Shown here: one piece after another, positions 17,038 to 26,692 of the stretch
Numbering within the stretch: the first letter of the stretch is position 1
How the letters are laid out: every line of letters begins with the position of its first letter
NCBI RefSeq assembly: GCF_023715655.1
Contig: NZ_JAMBON010000022.1
Span: forward strand, 1-54,391
DNA length: 54,391 nt
Origin: Oceanobacillus luteolus
GTDB taxonomy: Bacteria > Bacillota > Bacilli > Bacillales > Amphibacillaceae
Reading direction: 5' to 3'
Program-made: the position numbers and the translations under genes
Notes under the pieces: generated by a model
What the model saw: the letters and a program-made list of their open reading frames with translations, nothing else
Told to the model about the DNA's origin: nothing
Database searches by the model: none

Positions 17038-19677
17038 TTACTTAGCATCAAACCAACTATTGCCGTATTCATAATCCACTTTAAGCGGAACTGATAAATC
17101 TACGGTATTCTCCATAATTGCTGGTACAATTTTTATTAAGCGATCCAATTCGGTCTTTGGTGCTTCCAAGATTAATTCATCATGTACTTGAAGCAACATT
17201 CTTGCCTCAAGTTTTTCATCCAGTAATTTATGATGAAGATCGATCATCGCCTTTTTAATAATATCTGCTGCACTACCTTGAATTGGAGTATTCATTGCCG
17301 TCCGCTCTGCAAAGCTTCTGCGGTTGAAGTTACGGCTTGTAATTTCTGGTAAGTATCTTCTCCTCTTCATAAGCGTTGTTACATACCCTTGTTGTTTCGC
17401 GGTTTGGACAACATTATCCAAATACTCTTTGACACCAGGGAAGCTTGCAAAATATCTGTCAATAAAATCCTTAGCTTCTTTCCGGGTCGTACCAAGGCTT
17501 TGTGATAGGCCGTAGTCACTGATTCCATAAACAATTCCGAAGTTCACCGCTTTTGCTTGCCTGCGCATGTCTGAAGTGACTTCATCCTCTGCAACATGGA
17601 AAACATCCATCGCAGTCCTCGTGTGGATATCCATATCATTATTAAAAGCATCCACTAATTTTTCGTCCTGAGCAATATGGGCGAGGATCCTTAATTCTAT
17701 TTGTGAATAGTCAGCTGCAAAAATAATCCAGTCCTCTTTAGAAGGTACAAAAGCCTTCCTAATCTTTCTTCCTTCTTCAATTCGAATCGGTATATTTTGC
17801 AGGTTAGGATCTACTGAACTGAGACGACCTGTTTGAGTAAGTGCCTGATTAAAGCGTGTGTGAATCTTACTCGTCTCTTTATTGACCACTTTTAATAACC
17901 CTTCAATATAAGTGGACTGCAATTTACCTAGTTGACGATAAAGAAGAATCTTTGGAATGATATCATGTGCATGCTGGAGTTGTTCCAAAACATCTGCAGC
18001 GGTCGAATAGCCGGTTTTTGTCTTTTTGATAACAGGAAGTCCTAATTTCTCAAATAGAATAGGCCCAAGCTGTTTCGGTGAATTGATGTTAAATTCTTCT
18101 CCAGCAAGTTCGTATATCTCTTCCATTAATGTATTTAATCTTTCTTTTAAATCGATTTCCATCTCTTTCAGCTGATTGGTATCGACAAGAACACCTTGGT
18201 GCTCCATTTCACCAAGAATCAAGGCTAATGGCATTTCAAGTTCGACTAACAACTCATATTGCTCATTTTCCTTCAATTGCGTAACCATTCCTTCTTGGGA
18301 TTTATCAAGAGCTATTGCCTTACGAACGATGTGCTCAGCGAGAATGTCCTCTTCTGGCACTTTTCTCTTGGCACCTTTCCCATAAACTTCTTCATCAAAT
18401 TGAACATCTGTGTAGCCGAAACGACTGCCAATTGCAGGTATATCATGATTGTTCTCAGAAGGATTTAACAGATAAGATGCCAGTAGAAGATCGAAGCTGA
18501 TTCCTTTGAGATGTATTCCATTTCGTAACAAGGCAACAACCGTTTCTTTCGCATCAAACACCGATTTTTTCTTAGTGGAATCTTCTGCCCATGTTTTAAA
18601 CAAATCAGATTTCAGTGCCACTTCCGTTGGAATGTAATAATTACCAGACTCATTTACTATGCTGATCCCGATTATTGGAGACTGATGATAGTTTTCTTCA
18701 ATAATCTCAACTACTAAAGCAGAATACTCGGTGAACATCTCTTCCTTCACTTCAGAAACAATTTCCATATCTATTGCAGTCATTTCAACTGCTACGCCTG
18801 ATTCTTCATCAATGGAACCTGATATTTTATTCAACAAGGAATTGAAGCCAAGTTCTTTAAATACCTTAGTGACTTTATTTTCCTCGTAGCCATTATACGT
18901 GATTTCATCAATTTTAACTTCGATTGGGGATTCTCGATTGATGGTTACTAGCTCCTTACTCATAAAAGCTTCATCTTTATAATTTGTAAGGTTTTCTTTT
19001 AATTTTTTCCCACCAAGAGAATCGATATTTTCGTAAACTTCTTCTAAAGTCGGGTATTCTTTCAATAATTTTAATGCTGTTTTCTCCCCGACCCCAGGTA
19101 CTCCTGGAATATTATCAGAGTTATCTCCCATCAACGCCTTTAAGTCGATGATTTGATCTGGTGTAATCCCCATTTTTTCATGTAAATACTGCGGTGTATA
19201 TTTATCAACCTCACTAATCCCTTTTCTCGTAACATGCACAGTTACATTGTCGGATACGAGCTGTAAAAGGTCCTTGTCCCCTGATATGACAGTTACTTCC
19301 CAATCTGCAGTATCAGTAACTTTTGATAATGTACCGATAATGTCATCAGCCTCATATTGATCCAGTTCATAATGAGGAATGTGGAAAGCATCGAGTAACT
19401 CTCTAACAATCGGGAATTGCTCGGATAATTCAGGTGGAGTTTTTTGTCTACCACCTTTATATTCTTTATAGGTTTTATGACGAAATGTTGTTTTACCTGC
19501 ATCAAAGGCTACTAACATATGAGTTGGTTTTTCCTCTTCCAAGATGCGTAGCAACATCGTCGTAAAGCCATAGACGGCATTTGTATACACTCCCTTATCG
19601 TTATTCAACAAGGGTAATGCAAAGAATGCACGGTAAATAATACTGTTCCCATCTATTAACACTAACTTTTTTGACAT
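17038..19677 (-). CDS. polA: DNA polymerase I
   Basis: Repair and Okazaki-fragment polymerase. The 879 residues comprise an N-terminal 5'-3' exonuclease (LVAFDAGKTTFRHK, YEADDIIGTLS, ALMGDNSDNIPGVPG), a central 3'-5' exonuclease fold that appears to lack the acidic proofreading residues, as in other Bacillus enzymes, and a C-terminal family A polymerase with AADYSQIELRILAH, the O-helix region RRQAKAVNFGIVYG and LQVHDELILEAP. The ATG follows GGAGGAG. It leads the polA-mutM-coaE unit. Confidence 0.98.
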   Translation of the reverse strand: MSKKLVLIDGNSIIYRAFFALPLLNNDKGVYTNAVYGFTTMLLRILEEEKPTHMLVAFDAGKTTFRHKTYKEYKGGRQKTPPELSEQFPIVRELLDAFHIPHYELDQYEADDIIGTLSKVTDTADWEVTVISGDKDLLQLVSDNVTVHVTRKGISEVDKYTPQYLHEKMGITPDQIIDLKALMGDNSDNIPGVPGVGEKTALKLLKEYPTLEEVYENIDSLGGKKLKENLTNYKDEAFMSKELVTINRESPIEVKIDEITYNGYEENKVTKVFKELGFNSLLNKISGSIDEESGVAVEMTAIDMEIVSEVKEEMFTEYSALVVEIIEENYHQSPIIGISIVNESGNYYIPTEVALKSDLFKTWAEDSTKKKSVFDAKETVVALLRNGIHLKGISFDLLLASYLLNPSENNHDIPAIGSRFGYTDVQFDEEVYGKGAKRKVPEEDILAEHIVRKAIALDKSQEGMVTQLKENEQYELLVELEMPLALILGEMEHQGVLVDTNQLKEMEIDLKERLNTLMEEIYELAGEEFNINSPKQLGPILFEKLGLPVIKKTKTGYSTAADVLEQLQHAHDIIPKILLYRQLGKLQSTYIEGLLKVVNKETSKIHTRFNQALTQTGRLSSVDPNLQNIPIRIEEGRKIRKAFVPSKEDWIIFAADYSQIELRILAHIAQDEKLVDAFNNDMDIHTRTAMDVFHVAEDEVTSDMRRQAKAVNFGIVYGISDYGLSQSLGTTRKEAKDFIDRYFASFPGVKEYLDNVVQTAKQQGYVTTLMKRRRYLPEITSRNFNRRSFAERTAMNTPIQGSAADIIKKAMIDLHHKLLDEKLEARMLLQVHDELILEAPKTELDRLIKIVPAIMENTVDLSVPLKVDYEYGNSWFDAK

Positions 19678-19811
19678 TTGGACTCCTCCATTAGCTTTCT
19701 AGTTATGTTCATTTTATCATTGTATGGATAGAAATGAAAAAATAACGAAATTCAGACTCGTAAGGATGGTCGGTCTAGTAATAGGGCTATTTTGTATTTA
19801 TACACAAAAAA

Positions 19812-19836
19812 AGCATAAGTAATGTACACTTATGCT
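19812..19836 (-). terminator. Terminator after phoR
   Basis: Perfect 9-bp stem, 19812-19820 with 19828-19836, seven-base loop, then seven Us on the minus strand. Confidence 0.85.
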
Positions 19837-19851
19837 GACAGATATAATGAA

Positions 19852-21213
19852 TTATGTTGGTAAGCAAACAGTAATGATAGTGCCTTTATCAACTTCACTA
19901 TCAATGAGGATTTCTCCATCATGGACTTCGATAATATGTTTGACAATAGCAAGACCTAAGCCTGTACCGCCTGAATTTCTTGTTCTCGCTTTATCAATCC
20001 GATAGAACCTTTCGAAGATTCGCGGCAATTCCTTTTCCGGTATTCCAATTCCCGTATCGGAAACTTCTATTTTTATCCTATCTTTTGCTTGATAAACCCT
20101 TAAAGCGACTGTACCTTCTTCCGGTGTATAGTGAAGTGCATTATCAATTAAATTAATAATGACTTGAGTGATCCGATCCTTGTCCGCTTTAATGTCGATA
20201 TCTTCAATATCTTGGGTAAAAGTAATGCCTTTTTCCTCAGCTTTATACATAATAGCCGGAGTCAATGATTCAACTAATTCAATTGCATTTATTTTATGGA
20301 GTACGAGACGGAAATTATCACTCTCTAACTTGGAGAGTGCAAGTAAATCTTCAATCAACAGCTGAATTCGGTTACTTTCATTGTATATGATTTGAAGAAA
20401 TTCTTTACTTATATCAGGGTCTTGCATCGCTCCATCAAGCAATGTCTCGGAGAACCCTTTTATGGAAGTAATAGGAGTACGCAATTCATGTGATACGTTA
20501 GCTACAAAATCTTTACGCATTCCCTCCAGTTTTTTCAACTCGGTTATGTCATGAAGAACCAATACCGCACCTTTCAGCATGTTCCTCTCATTAATAATCG
20601 GAGCACCAGAGATTTCTATATAAAACTTTTCTATTCCGATATAATGCTTAAATGAGTCTTTTACATTCGTTTCATACAAGAACACTTTCTGTATTGCATC
20701 TTGAACAGTCTCATTCTCCAATACTTTATGGTAGATAGAACCAATATAATCCTTCTCCGACTTACCAAAGTAATCCACAAACTTACGATTCACTAAATGG
20801 ATATAGCCTTTTTCATCAAGCAATACCAACCCACTCTCCGTATTATCTATTAGGGTCGATAATTGCTCCGATTGAATTTGTTCTTGAAGTGAAAACTCAG
20901 TCAACTCCCTAGCAAGCCTATTGATACGATTACTTAGATTACCAAGCAGAGAATTTCTTGTGAAATGAAACCTCGCTTGGTAATTTCCTTTTGTAATTTC
21001 TTCTATTGTTTTTGATGCTTTACTAATTGGATGAATATAATCATGGTGAATCCTAATAAACATACTGCAAACTATCACATACACGATAATTAAAACAGCA
21101 ATTAAAAAAATCATGTTTTCAACAAAGGTAGAAATTATTAGTCCTGCAACAAGTAAAATAAAAAACAAACTTATTACGTAGGAGAGTAATATTTTTGAAA
21201 ATGGTGCTCTCAT
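19852..21213 (-). CDS. phoR: PhoR-type sensor histidine kinase with a reduced extracytoplasmic part
   Basis: Membrane sensor kinase for the PhoP regulator; in B. subtilis the pair governs phosphate starvation and wall teichoic acid switching. The 453 residues show two adjacent membrane helices (about 8-30 and 33-53), HAMP (about 55-107), a cytoplasmic PAS (about 118-225), a HisKA domain with phospho-acceptor His242 in VSHELRTP, and an ATPase domain ending TGLGLAIVKHIIEVHDG. B. subtilis PhoR is about 579 residues, with a large domain between the helices; only a few residues remain here. Its start overlaps the phoP stop by four bases. A WalK-like identity is less likely given synteny. Confidence 0.9.
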   Translation of the reverse strand: MRAPFSKILLSYVISLFFILLVAGLIISTFVENMIFLIAVLIIVYVIVCSMFIRIHHDYIHPISKASKTIEEITKGNYQARFHFTRNSLLGNLSNRINRLARELTEFSLQEQIQSEQLSTLIDNTESGLVLLDEKGYIHLVNRKFVDYFGKSEKDYIGSIYHKVLENETVQDAIQKVFLYETNVKDSFKHYIGIEKFYIEISGAPIINERNMLKGAVLVLHDITELKKLEGMRKDFVANVSHELRTPITSIKGFSETLLDGAMQDPDISKEFLQIIYNESNRIQLLIEDLLALSKLESDNFRLVLHKINAIELVESLTPAIMYKAEEKGITFTQDIEDIDIKADKDRITQVIINLIDNALHYTPEEGTVALRVYQAKDRIKIEVSDTGIGIPEKELPRIFERFYRIDKARTRNSGGTGLGLAIVKHIIEVHDGEILIDSEVDKGTIITVCLPT

Positions 21214-21905
21214 CGAGCAGGTTCCTCCATTTTATAACCGAGACCACGGATAGTCTTAATGTAAATTGGTTTTTTTGTATCCGGCTCGATTTTATCTCGC
21301 AAATGACTTATATGGACATCGACGATACGGGTATCTCCTACAAAATCATAATCCCATACACCGCTCAGCAACTGATCTCGTGATATTACTTTCCCTTTAT
21401 TTTTAGCTAAGAAATATAACAACTCAAATTCTTTTCGAGTGAAGGTGACTACTTTTCCATCCATTTCCGCTTCATATCTTTCTGGGAAGATGGTTATGTT
21501 TCCGACTGAAATAGAACTAAAGCTGTTCTGATTTGCTTTTGTGGTCCGTCTCAGTATAGCTTTTATTCTTGCGATTACCTCTTTAGGGCTGAATGGTTTC
21601 GTCAAATAATCATCTGCCCCAAGTTCCAACCCCAGTACTTTATCAAATTCTTCATCTTTTGCAGTGAGCATGAGGATTGGTGTTTCAATCTTATTGTTTC
21701 TTAAATATTTACATACTTCAATTCCATCCATTTCTGGTAGCATTAGATCTAAAACAATCAAGTCATAATCATTTGTCTCTGCTTTTTGGACAGCTTCAGC
21801 TCCGTTATATGCTTCGTCTGTTGTAAACCCTGATTTTTCTAGATTGTATTTTAATAATGTAACAATTGGTTTTTCATCATCTACGATAAGAATTTTTTGA
21901 CTCAT
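21210..21905 (-). CDS. phoP: PhoP-type response regulator
   Basis: OmpR-family transcription factor activated by PhoR. The 231 residues have a receiver domain with acidic pocket VDDE and phospho-acceptor Asp53 in LDLMLPE, then a C-terminal winged-helix DNA-binding domain (about 135-230) with VISRDQLLSGVWDYDF and VDVHISHLRDKIE. It overlaps phoR by four bases, so translation is coupled. Upstream are AT-rich DNA and the repeat copy B. Confidence 0.94.
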   Translation of the reverse strand: MSQKILIVDDEKPIVTLLKYNLEKSGFTTDEAYNGAEAVQKAETNDYDLIVLDLMLPEMDGIEVCKYLRNNKIETPILMLTAKDEEFDKVLGLELGADDYLTKPFSPKEVIARIKAILRRTTKANQNSFSSISVGNITIFPERYEAEMDGKVVTFTRKEFELLYFLAKNKGKVISRDQLLSGVWDYDFVGDTRIVDVHISHLRDKIEPDTKKPIYIKTIRGLGYKMEEPAR

Positions 21906-22099
21906 TGTAAATCCTCGTCTCCTCTTATAACTAGTTATCTATTAATACAACTCTATCTTAACATTGAAACTTAAGTTGAGTATAACAAATACCTTAATAT
22001 TAAGTAATTTTAACATAGTTTACAGTAAATTATTATTGACGCATATGGTGAAGAATATAATATTGAGTTGAATAGTAATATTCATAGTCCCTACCTAAG

Positions 22100-22246
22100 T
22101 CCGCAGCCCCGATACACCTTCGCTTTCCATGTGGCTGGTGAGCCCCCGCAGTGAAGAGAGCCAGACTAAGAACGACACGTCCTGTGCGTCGGGGGCTCGC
22201 GGGCCGCCTGCGGAAAGCGAGAGGTATTTAAACTGCGGGACCTCCA
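22100..22246. repeat. Dispersed palindromic GC-rich repeat, copy B
   Basis: It shares its left end with copy A (9932-9980). It contains nested inverted repeats: CCGCAG (22101-22106) with CTGCGG (22233-22238), TCGCTTTCC (22120-22128) with GGAAAGCGA (22212-22220), and GAGCCCCCG (22140-22148) with CGGGGGCTC (22190-22198). It is much richer in G+C than its surroundings and sits between phoP and icd, where B. subtilis has mdh. No gene is present in this 430-base interval. Confidence 0.75.
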
Positions 22247-22282
22247 AAAGAAAAGCCGCTGAGACAAAGTTGTTTTCACAAA

Positions 22283-22325
22283 AATAAAACCACCATTCTA
22301 TGAATTTCATAAAATGGTGGCTTTG
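22283..22325 (-). terminator. Terminator after icd
   Basis: Stem 22290-22297 with 22313-22320 (CCACCATT and AATGGTGG), extended inward by TATGAA/TTCATA, then a U-rich tail on the minus strand. Confidence 0.8.
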
Positions 22326-22334
22326 TTATATGTC

Positions 22335-23603
22335 TTATAGATTTTTGATTAGCTCGTCTGCGAATTCAGAGCATTTAACTTCCGTTGCGTCGTCCATTAG
22401 ACGTGCGAAGTCATAAGTTACTACTTTTGATTCAATCGTCTTGTCCATTGACGCTGTAATTAGATCTGCTGCTTCTCTCCAGCCTAAATGCTCTAGCATC
22501 AACACTGCAGATAAGATAACAGATGACGGGTTAACTTTATCTAAGCCAGCATACTTAGGCGCAGTACCATGTGTAGCTTCAAAGATTGCATGTCCTGTGT
22601 CATAGTTGATGTTTGCTCCAGGAGCAATTCCGATTCCGCCTACTTGTGCAGCAAGTGCATCAGAAATGTAATCTCCGTTTAGGTTCATAGTAGCAACTAC
22701 ATCAAATTCTCTTGGACGAGTTAAAATTTGTTGTAGGAAAATATCTGCGATAGCATCTTTAATGATGATTTTACCAGCTGATACTGCATCATCCTGTGCT
22801 TTATTAGCAGCGTCTTTTCCATCTTTTTCAACAATGCGGTCATATTCAGCCCAAGTGAATACTTTATCGCCGAATTCTTCCTCAGCTACTTCATAACCCC
22901 ACTGTTTGAAAGCACCTTCTGTAAATTTCATGATGTTACCTTTATGTACAAGCGTAACACTCTTACGGCCTTCATTGATGGCATATTCGATAGCAGAACG
23001 TACTAGACGTTTTGTTCCTTCTTCAGATACTGGTTTAATTCCAATACCAGAAGTTTCTGGGAAGCGGATATTTTTAACGCCCATTTCGTTTTGAAGGAAA
23101 TCAATTACTTTTTTCACTTCTTCAGAGCCTTTTTCCCATTCGATACCAGCGTAGATATCCTCTGTATTCTCGCGGAAAACAGCCATATCAACGTCTTCAG
23201 GACGCTTTACAGGTGAAGGAACTCCGCTGAAATGACGTACTGGACGTAAGCAAGTATATAAATCTAGTTCTTGACGTAATGCAACGTTTAATGAACGGAA
23301 TCCTCCTCCAATTGGAGTTGTAAGAGGTCCTTTAATTGCAATTTTATATTCATCAATTTTATCAAGCGTTTCTTGAGGTAACCATTCACCAAATTTATTG
23401 AATGCTTTCTCACCCGCATAAACTTCTAACCATTCAATTTTCTTTTCACCATTATAAGCTTTTTCAACTGCAGCATCGATTACACGACTTGCAGCTGCCC
23501 AAATATCCGGACCAGTTCCATCTCCTTCAATAAAAGGAACAATTGGGTTATTTGGTACATTCAATACCCCATTTTCTACTACAATCTTTTCTCCCTGTGT
23601 CAT
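22335..23603 (-). CDS. icd: Isocitrate dehydrogenase (NADP)
   Basis: TCA-cycle enzyme converting isocitrate to 2-oxoglutarate with NADPH. The 422 residues contain the substrate loop [32 protein letters not shown], the metal-binding region [19 protein letters not shown], and [17 protein letters not shown] with the Lys-Tyr pair typical of NADP specificity. It follows citZ by 79 bases, so the two are probably co-transcribed. mdh, which follows icd in B. subtilis, is not here. Confidence 0.97.
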   Translation of the reverse strand: MTQGEKIVVENGVLNVPNNPIVPFIEGDGTGPDIWAAASRVIDAAVEKAYNGEKKIEWLEVYAGEKAFNKFGEWLPQETLDKIDEYKIAIKGPLTTPIGGGFRSLNVALRQELDLYTCLRPVRHFSGVPSPVKRPEDVDMAVFRENTEDIYAGIEWEKGSEEVKKVIDFLQNEMGVKNIRFPETSGIGIKPVSEEGTKRLVRSAIEYAINEGRKSVTLVHKGNIMKFTEGAFKQWGYEVAEEEFGDKVFTWAEYDRIVEKDGKDAANKAQDDAVSAGKIIIKDAIADIFLQQILTRPREFDVVATMNLNGDYISDALAAQVGGIGIAPGANINYDTGHAIFEATHGTAPKYAGLDKVNPSSVILSAVLMLEHLGWREAADLITASMDKTIESKVVTYDFARLMDDATEVKCSEFADELIKNL

Positions 23604-23682
23604 GACACAACCTCCTATGTATATTCATTAAGAATAGCTGGATATGTGATCCAGCTATCCCTACTATCTATCTATAACTTAA

Positions 23683-24804
23683 TTACTCTCGATTTTCAAG
23701 TGGAATAAACTTCGCATGTTCTGGGCCTACGTAATCTGCACGCGGACGGATTAAGCGGTTATTCTCATATTGTTCAAGAATATGTGCCAGCCAACCAGAT
23801 GTACGGCTAACTGCAAAAATCGGAGTGAATAAATCATGATCAATACCTAAGCTGTGATATACGGATGCACTGTAGAAGTCTACGTTTGCAGGCAATCCTT
23901 TTTCTTCTTTTATATAGTCTTCTATTTTAATACTCATCTCAAACCATTTCTCTTCGCCCACTAATTCAGTAAGCTGTCGAGACATTTCTTTTAAATGTTT
24001 AGCGCGCGGATCTCCATTTCGATAGACACGGTGACCCATTCCCATAATCTTTTCTTTATTTGCTAGTTTATCTTTTACATAAGGAATAGCGTTATCCACT
24101 TCGCCAATTTCAGTCAACATCTTCATTACCGCTTCATTTGCTCCACCATGGAGTGGGCCCTTCAATGCACCGATAGCAGCAGTGATGCCTGAATACATAT
24201 CAGATAGCGTTGCTACACATACACGTGCTGTAAAGGTTGAAGCATTCAATTCATGATCTGCGTGAAGCACAAGTGCTTTATCAATTGCTTCAACTTCAAT
24301 ATCTTTAGGTGCTCTACCATTTAACATATAAATAAAGTTTTCAGCAAAAGTATATTCCGGTTTAGGCTGAACAGGTTCTTCCCCATTACGGAGACGTGCA
24401 AACGCTGTCACAATTGCACCTAAATTCCCTTGAATACGGATAGCACGCTTCAAATTGGATTCCCTGTCCAGTTTTTCAGGGTTTTCGTCATACAATGACA
24501 TATACGAAACAGCTGTACGTAATGCTGCCATTGGATGAACCGATTTAAGGTCATAAGACTTTAAATGTGCAATGAGACCCTCTGGCACTTTCATGTTTTC
24601 AACCAATGCTTTTCTTATCTCTTCTAACTCAGTTTCATTAGGAAGCTTTAAATTCCAAAGCAGATAAACTACTTCTTCAAAGCTCGCATTTTCTGCTAAA
24701 TCATCAATTGGGATACCGACATATGTCAATTGGTCATCAATAATGGAACTGATTGAAGACTCAGCAGCTACTACTCCTTCTAACCCCTTAGTTGGTGTTG
24801 TCAT
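23683..24804 (-). CDS. citZ: Citrate synthase
   Basis: Condenses oxaloacetate and acetyl-CoA, the entry step of the TCA cycle. The 373 residues carry the Gram-positive type II pattern: LHADHELNASTFTARV (active-site His), GPLHGGANEAVMKML, GMGHRVYRNGDPRA and the Asp-containing VDFYSASVYHSLG. It heads the citZ-icd unit. The upstream region contains a cre-like site and AT-rich DNA, in line with carbon control of citZ in B. subtilis. Confidence 0.97.
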   Translation of the reverse strand: MTTPTKGLEGVVAAESSISSIIDDQLTYVGIPIDDLAENASFEEVVYLLWNLKLPNETELEEIRKALVENMKVPEGLIAHLKSYDLKSVHPMAALRTAVSYMSLYDENPEKLDRESNLKRAIRIQGNLGAIVTAFARLRNGEEPVQPKPEYTFAENFIYMLNGRAPKDIEVEAIDKALVLHADHELNASTFTARVCVATLSDMYSGITAAIGALKGPLHGGANEAVMKMLTEIGEVDNAIPYVKDKLANKEKIMGMGHRVYRNGDPRAKHLKEMSRQLTELVGEEKWFEMSIKIEDYIKEEKGLPANVDFYSASVYHSLGIDHDLFTPIFAVSRTSGWLAHILEQYENNRLIRPRADYVGPEHAKFIPLENRE

Positions 24805-24978
24805 AACAAAACCTCTCCTTTTTCTATATATTTGTTCACTCTAACTTTCTTGCGACAATATTATATTTAAAAAGGCATTAAACTTATATATTCATGTATT
24901 TTCATATATTTAATAGACTGATCATATAATATTGTCTACCCCAAGTCCATTATATAGGAAATGACGCATAAAGTGAAT

Positions 24979-24992
24979 TGAAAGCGTTTAAA
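24979..24992. promoter_or_regulatory. cre-like CcpA operator between citZ and ytvI
   Basis: TGAAAGCGTTTAAA agrees with the catabolite-responsive consensus at 13 of 14 positions. It is about 175 bases upstream of citZ and 95 bases upstream of ytvI. citZ is under CcpA in B. subtilis. The distance to citZ depends on a promoter I cannot place. Confidence 0.4.
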
Positions 24993-25086
24993 CACAGAAA
25001 AATTAGCTGAATTCCTGAATTTTTAGTCTAATATTTCTATTAAAAACATATGTATAGAAAGAACCGAAGTTTTTGGGGGATTTTTA

Positions 25087-26199
25087 ATGGACAAGTCAAT
25101 TTTAACAAAAACATTAAAATTATGCATCATTTTACTTCTCATTGTCAGTATATATTTTATTTTCCGCTATACTTTTTCTCTTATATTTCCCATGATCATT
25201 GTTTTTCTTATCGCATATCTTATGGAACCAGCAGTCAAATTTTTACATACAAACCTCAAGCTTCCAAGAGCATTGGCAAGTATCCTCACACTGCTGACTC
25301 TATTATTGGTTGGCATAGGAATATTGTTTATGGTTGTTACAGAGATTTATGAAGGAATAGCTTATCTTGCAGAAATTCTTCCAGAACAGCTTCATCAATT
25401 CGGGACAATTATGGATCAGTTTTTCACTCAGAGGATTCTGCCAATCTATGAACAGATATTATTACTCTTTAATCAATTGACAGCGGATGATCAACTTTTT
25501 GTTGAGGAGTATATTACAGATTTATTCAAACATGTTGCAGGTCTTGTTGGCATGTTTTTTCAAAGTTTGTTATTCGCCATACCTCGTAATCTTGCAGCGA
25601 TACCAGAATCGATAACCGTGACTTTCTTCATTTTGCTGGCCAGTTTTTTATTATCAGCAGATTACCCAGGAATCAAACACTTTTTTGCCAAACATATTCC
25701 AATAAAAGTATCTACTAAGCTCCAACATATCGTCTATCATCTTAAGAAATCAACACTAGGTTATTTAAAAGCACAATTCATTTTGGTAGCCATATCCTTT
25801 CATTTGATATTCCTTGGTCTATCCATTATCGGAGTCAAACATGCTCTTACCATCGCTCTATTTATGATTCTTGTCGATTTAATCCCATTTCTGGGGACAG
25901 GCTTATTGTTCATACCTTGGATCGGCTACTCCTTTATAACAGCTGACTATCCGATGACAATTGGACTATCCATTGTGTATGGAATTGTGATTATCACAAG
26001 ACAATTGATCGAACCAAAAATATATTCAATGAATATGGCAATTCATCCACTCGCCTGGCTCGTTGCTGCTTTTATCGGCATGAGAATATGGGGAGTCCTA
26101 GGCTTATTGCTTGCTCCATTTGCCATCATTATCCTTAAAGGACTTATCGATGCCGGGTTGTTTCGATGGCTAATAGGTTATATCAACGGAAAAACTTAA
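25087..26199 (+). CDS. ytvI: AI-2E transporter family protein YtvI
   Basis: Polytopic membrane protein of the AI-2E/UPF0118 family; YtvI members are annotated as sporulation-associated integral membrane proteins. The 370 residues have about seven to eight hydrophobic helices, with the family region LVDLIPFLGTGLLFIPW and the later VAAFIGMRIWGVLGLLLAPF. The transported substrate is unknown. The ATG follows a GGGGGA stretch. Its last four bases overlap fxsA, which is convergent. Confidence 0.9.
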   Translation: MDKSILTKTLKLCIILLLIVSIYFIFRYTFSLIFPMIIVFLIAYLMEPAVKFLHTNLKLPRALASILTLLTLLLVGIGILFMVVTEIYEGIAYLAEILPEQLHQFGTIMDQFFTQRILPIYEQILLLFNQLTADDQLFVEEYITDLFKHVAGLVGMFFQSLLFAIPRNLAAIPESITVTFFILLASFLLSADYPGIKHFFAKHIPIKVSTKLQHIVYHLKKSTLGYLKAQFILVAISFHLIFLGLSIIGVKHALTIALFMILVDLIPFLGTGLLFIPWIGYSFITADYPMTIGLSIVYGIVIITRQLIEPKIYSMNMAIHPLAWLVAAFIGMRIWGVLGLLLAPFAIIILKGLIDAGLFRWLIGYINGKT

Positions 26200-26585
26200 A
26201 ATCGGAGATATATTATCGGACCTTTTTGAACAAGTTTATAGAGTAATTTCGAAACTATCCGCTTGCACATAGATCGTGAAAAAGGTAATAGAAAAGTCAA
26301 TCCAATAATATCTGATATCAATCCTGGTGCAATCAATAATAAGGAACCAACGATGATACAGAGACCATCTACTATTTCCGCCGCCGGCACTTGGTTTGAT
26401 TGCATGGATTGTGATGCTCGTTCCCATGTTTTGAAACCTTGCTTCCTGCCAACAGCAAATCCGAGTAGAGCTGTTAATATGATGAATAGAAGCAGCGGCC
26501 ATACCCCTGTGTTGCTGCCAATCCAGATAAGTAAACCAATTTCAATTAAGGAAAACACACCAAAACCGATTATTAACCAACGCAT
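26196..26585 (-). CDS. fxsA: FxsA family membrane protein
   Basis: A 129-residue membrane protein with helices near 1-25, 28-48 and 75-98. It contains the family stretch ALLGFAVGRKQGFKTW and GSLLLIAPGLISDIIGL. E. coli FxsA relieves phage T7 exclusion by F; the role in Bacillus (ytzA) is unknown. It is tail-to-tail with ytvI, with a four-base overlap. Confidence 0.93.
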   Translation of the reverse strand: MRWLIIGFGVFSLIEIGLLIWIGSNTGVWPLLLFIILTALLGFAVGRKQGFKTWERASQSMQSNQVPAAEIVDGLCIIVGSLLLIAPGLISDIIGLTFLLPFSRSMCKRIVSKLLYKLVQKGPIIYLRF

Positions 26586-26640
26586 GATATCACAGCCTTT
26601 CCTTTTTTATGTCCAATATTATTGGCTGTATAAAAGAAGG

Positions 26641-26674
26641 ATAAGCAATGCTATTGAATTTTAGCATTGCTTAT
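26641..26674 (-). terminator. Terminator after pyk
   Basis: Perfect 13-bp stem, 26641-26653 with 26662-26674, eight-base loop. The U-tract on minus is short, so strength is uncertain. Confidence 0.65.
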
Positions 26675-26692
26675 CATTACCTTTATTATTAT

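Noticed and set aside
22010-22024. Possible Pho boxes (TTAACA and TTTACA) upstream of phoP
   Set aside because: Only two half-sites, with three-base spacing instead of about five, in very AT-rich DNA; not strong enough to call autoregulation.
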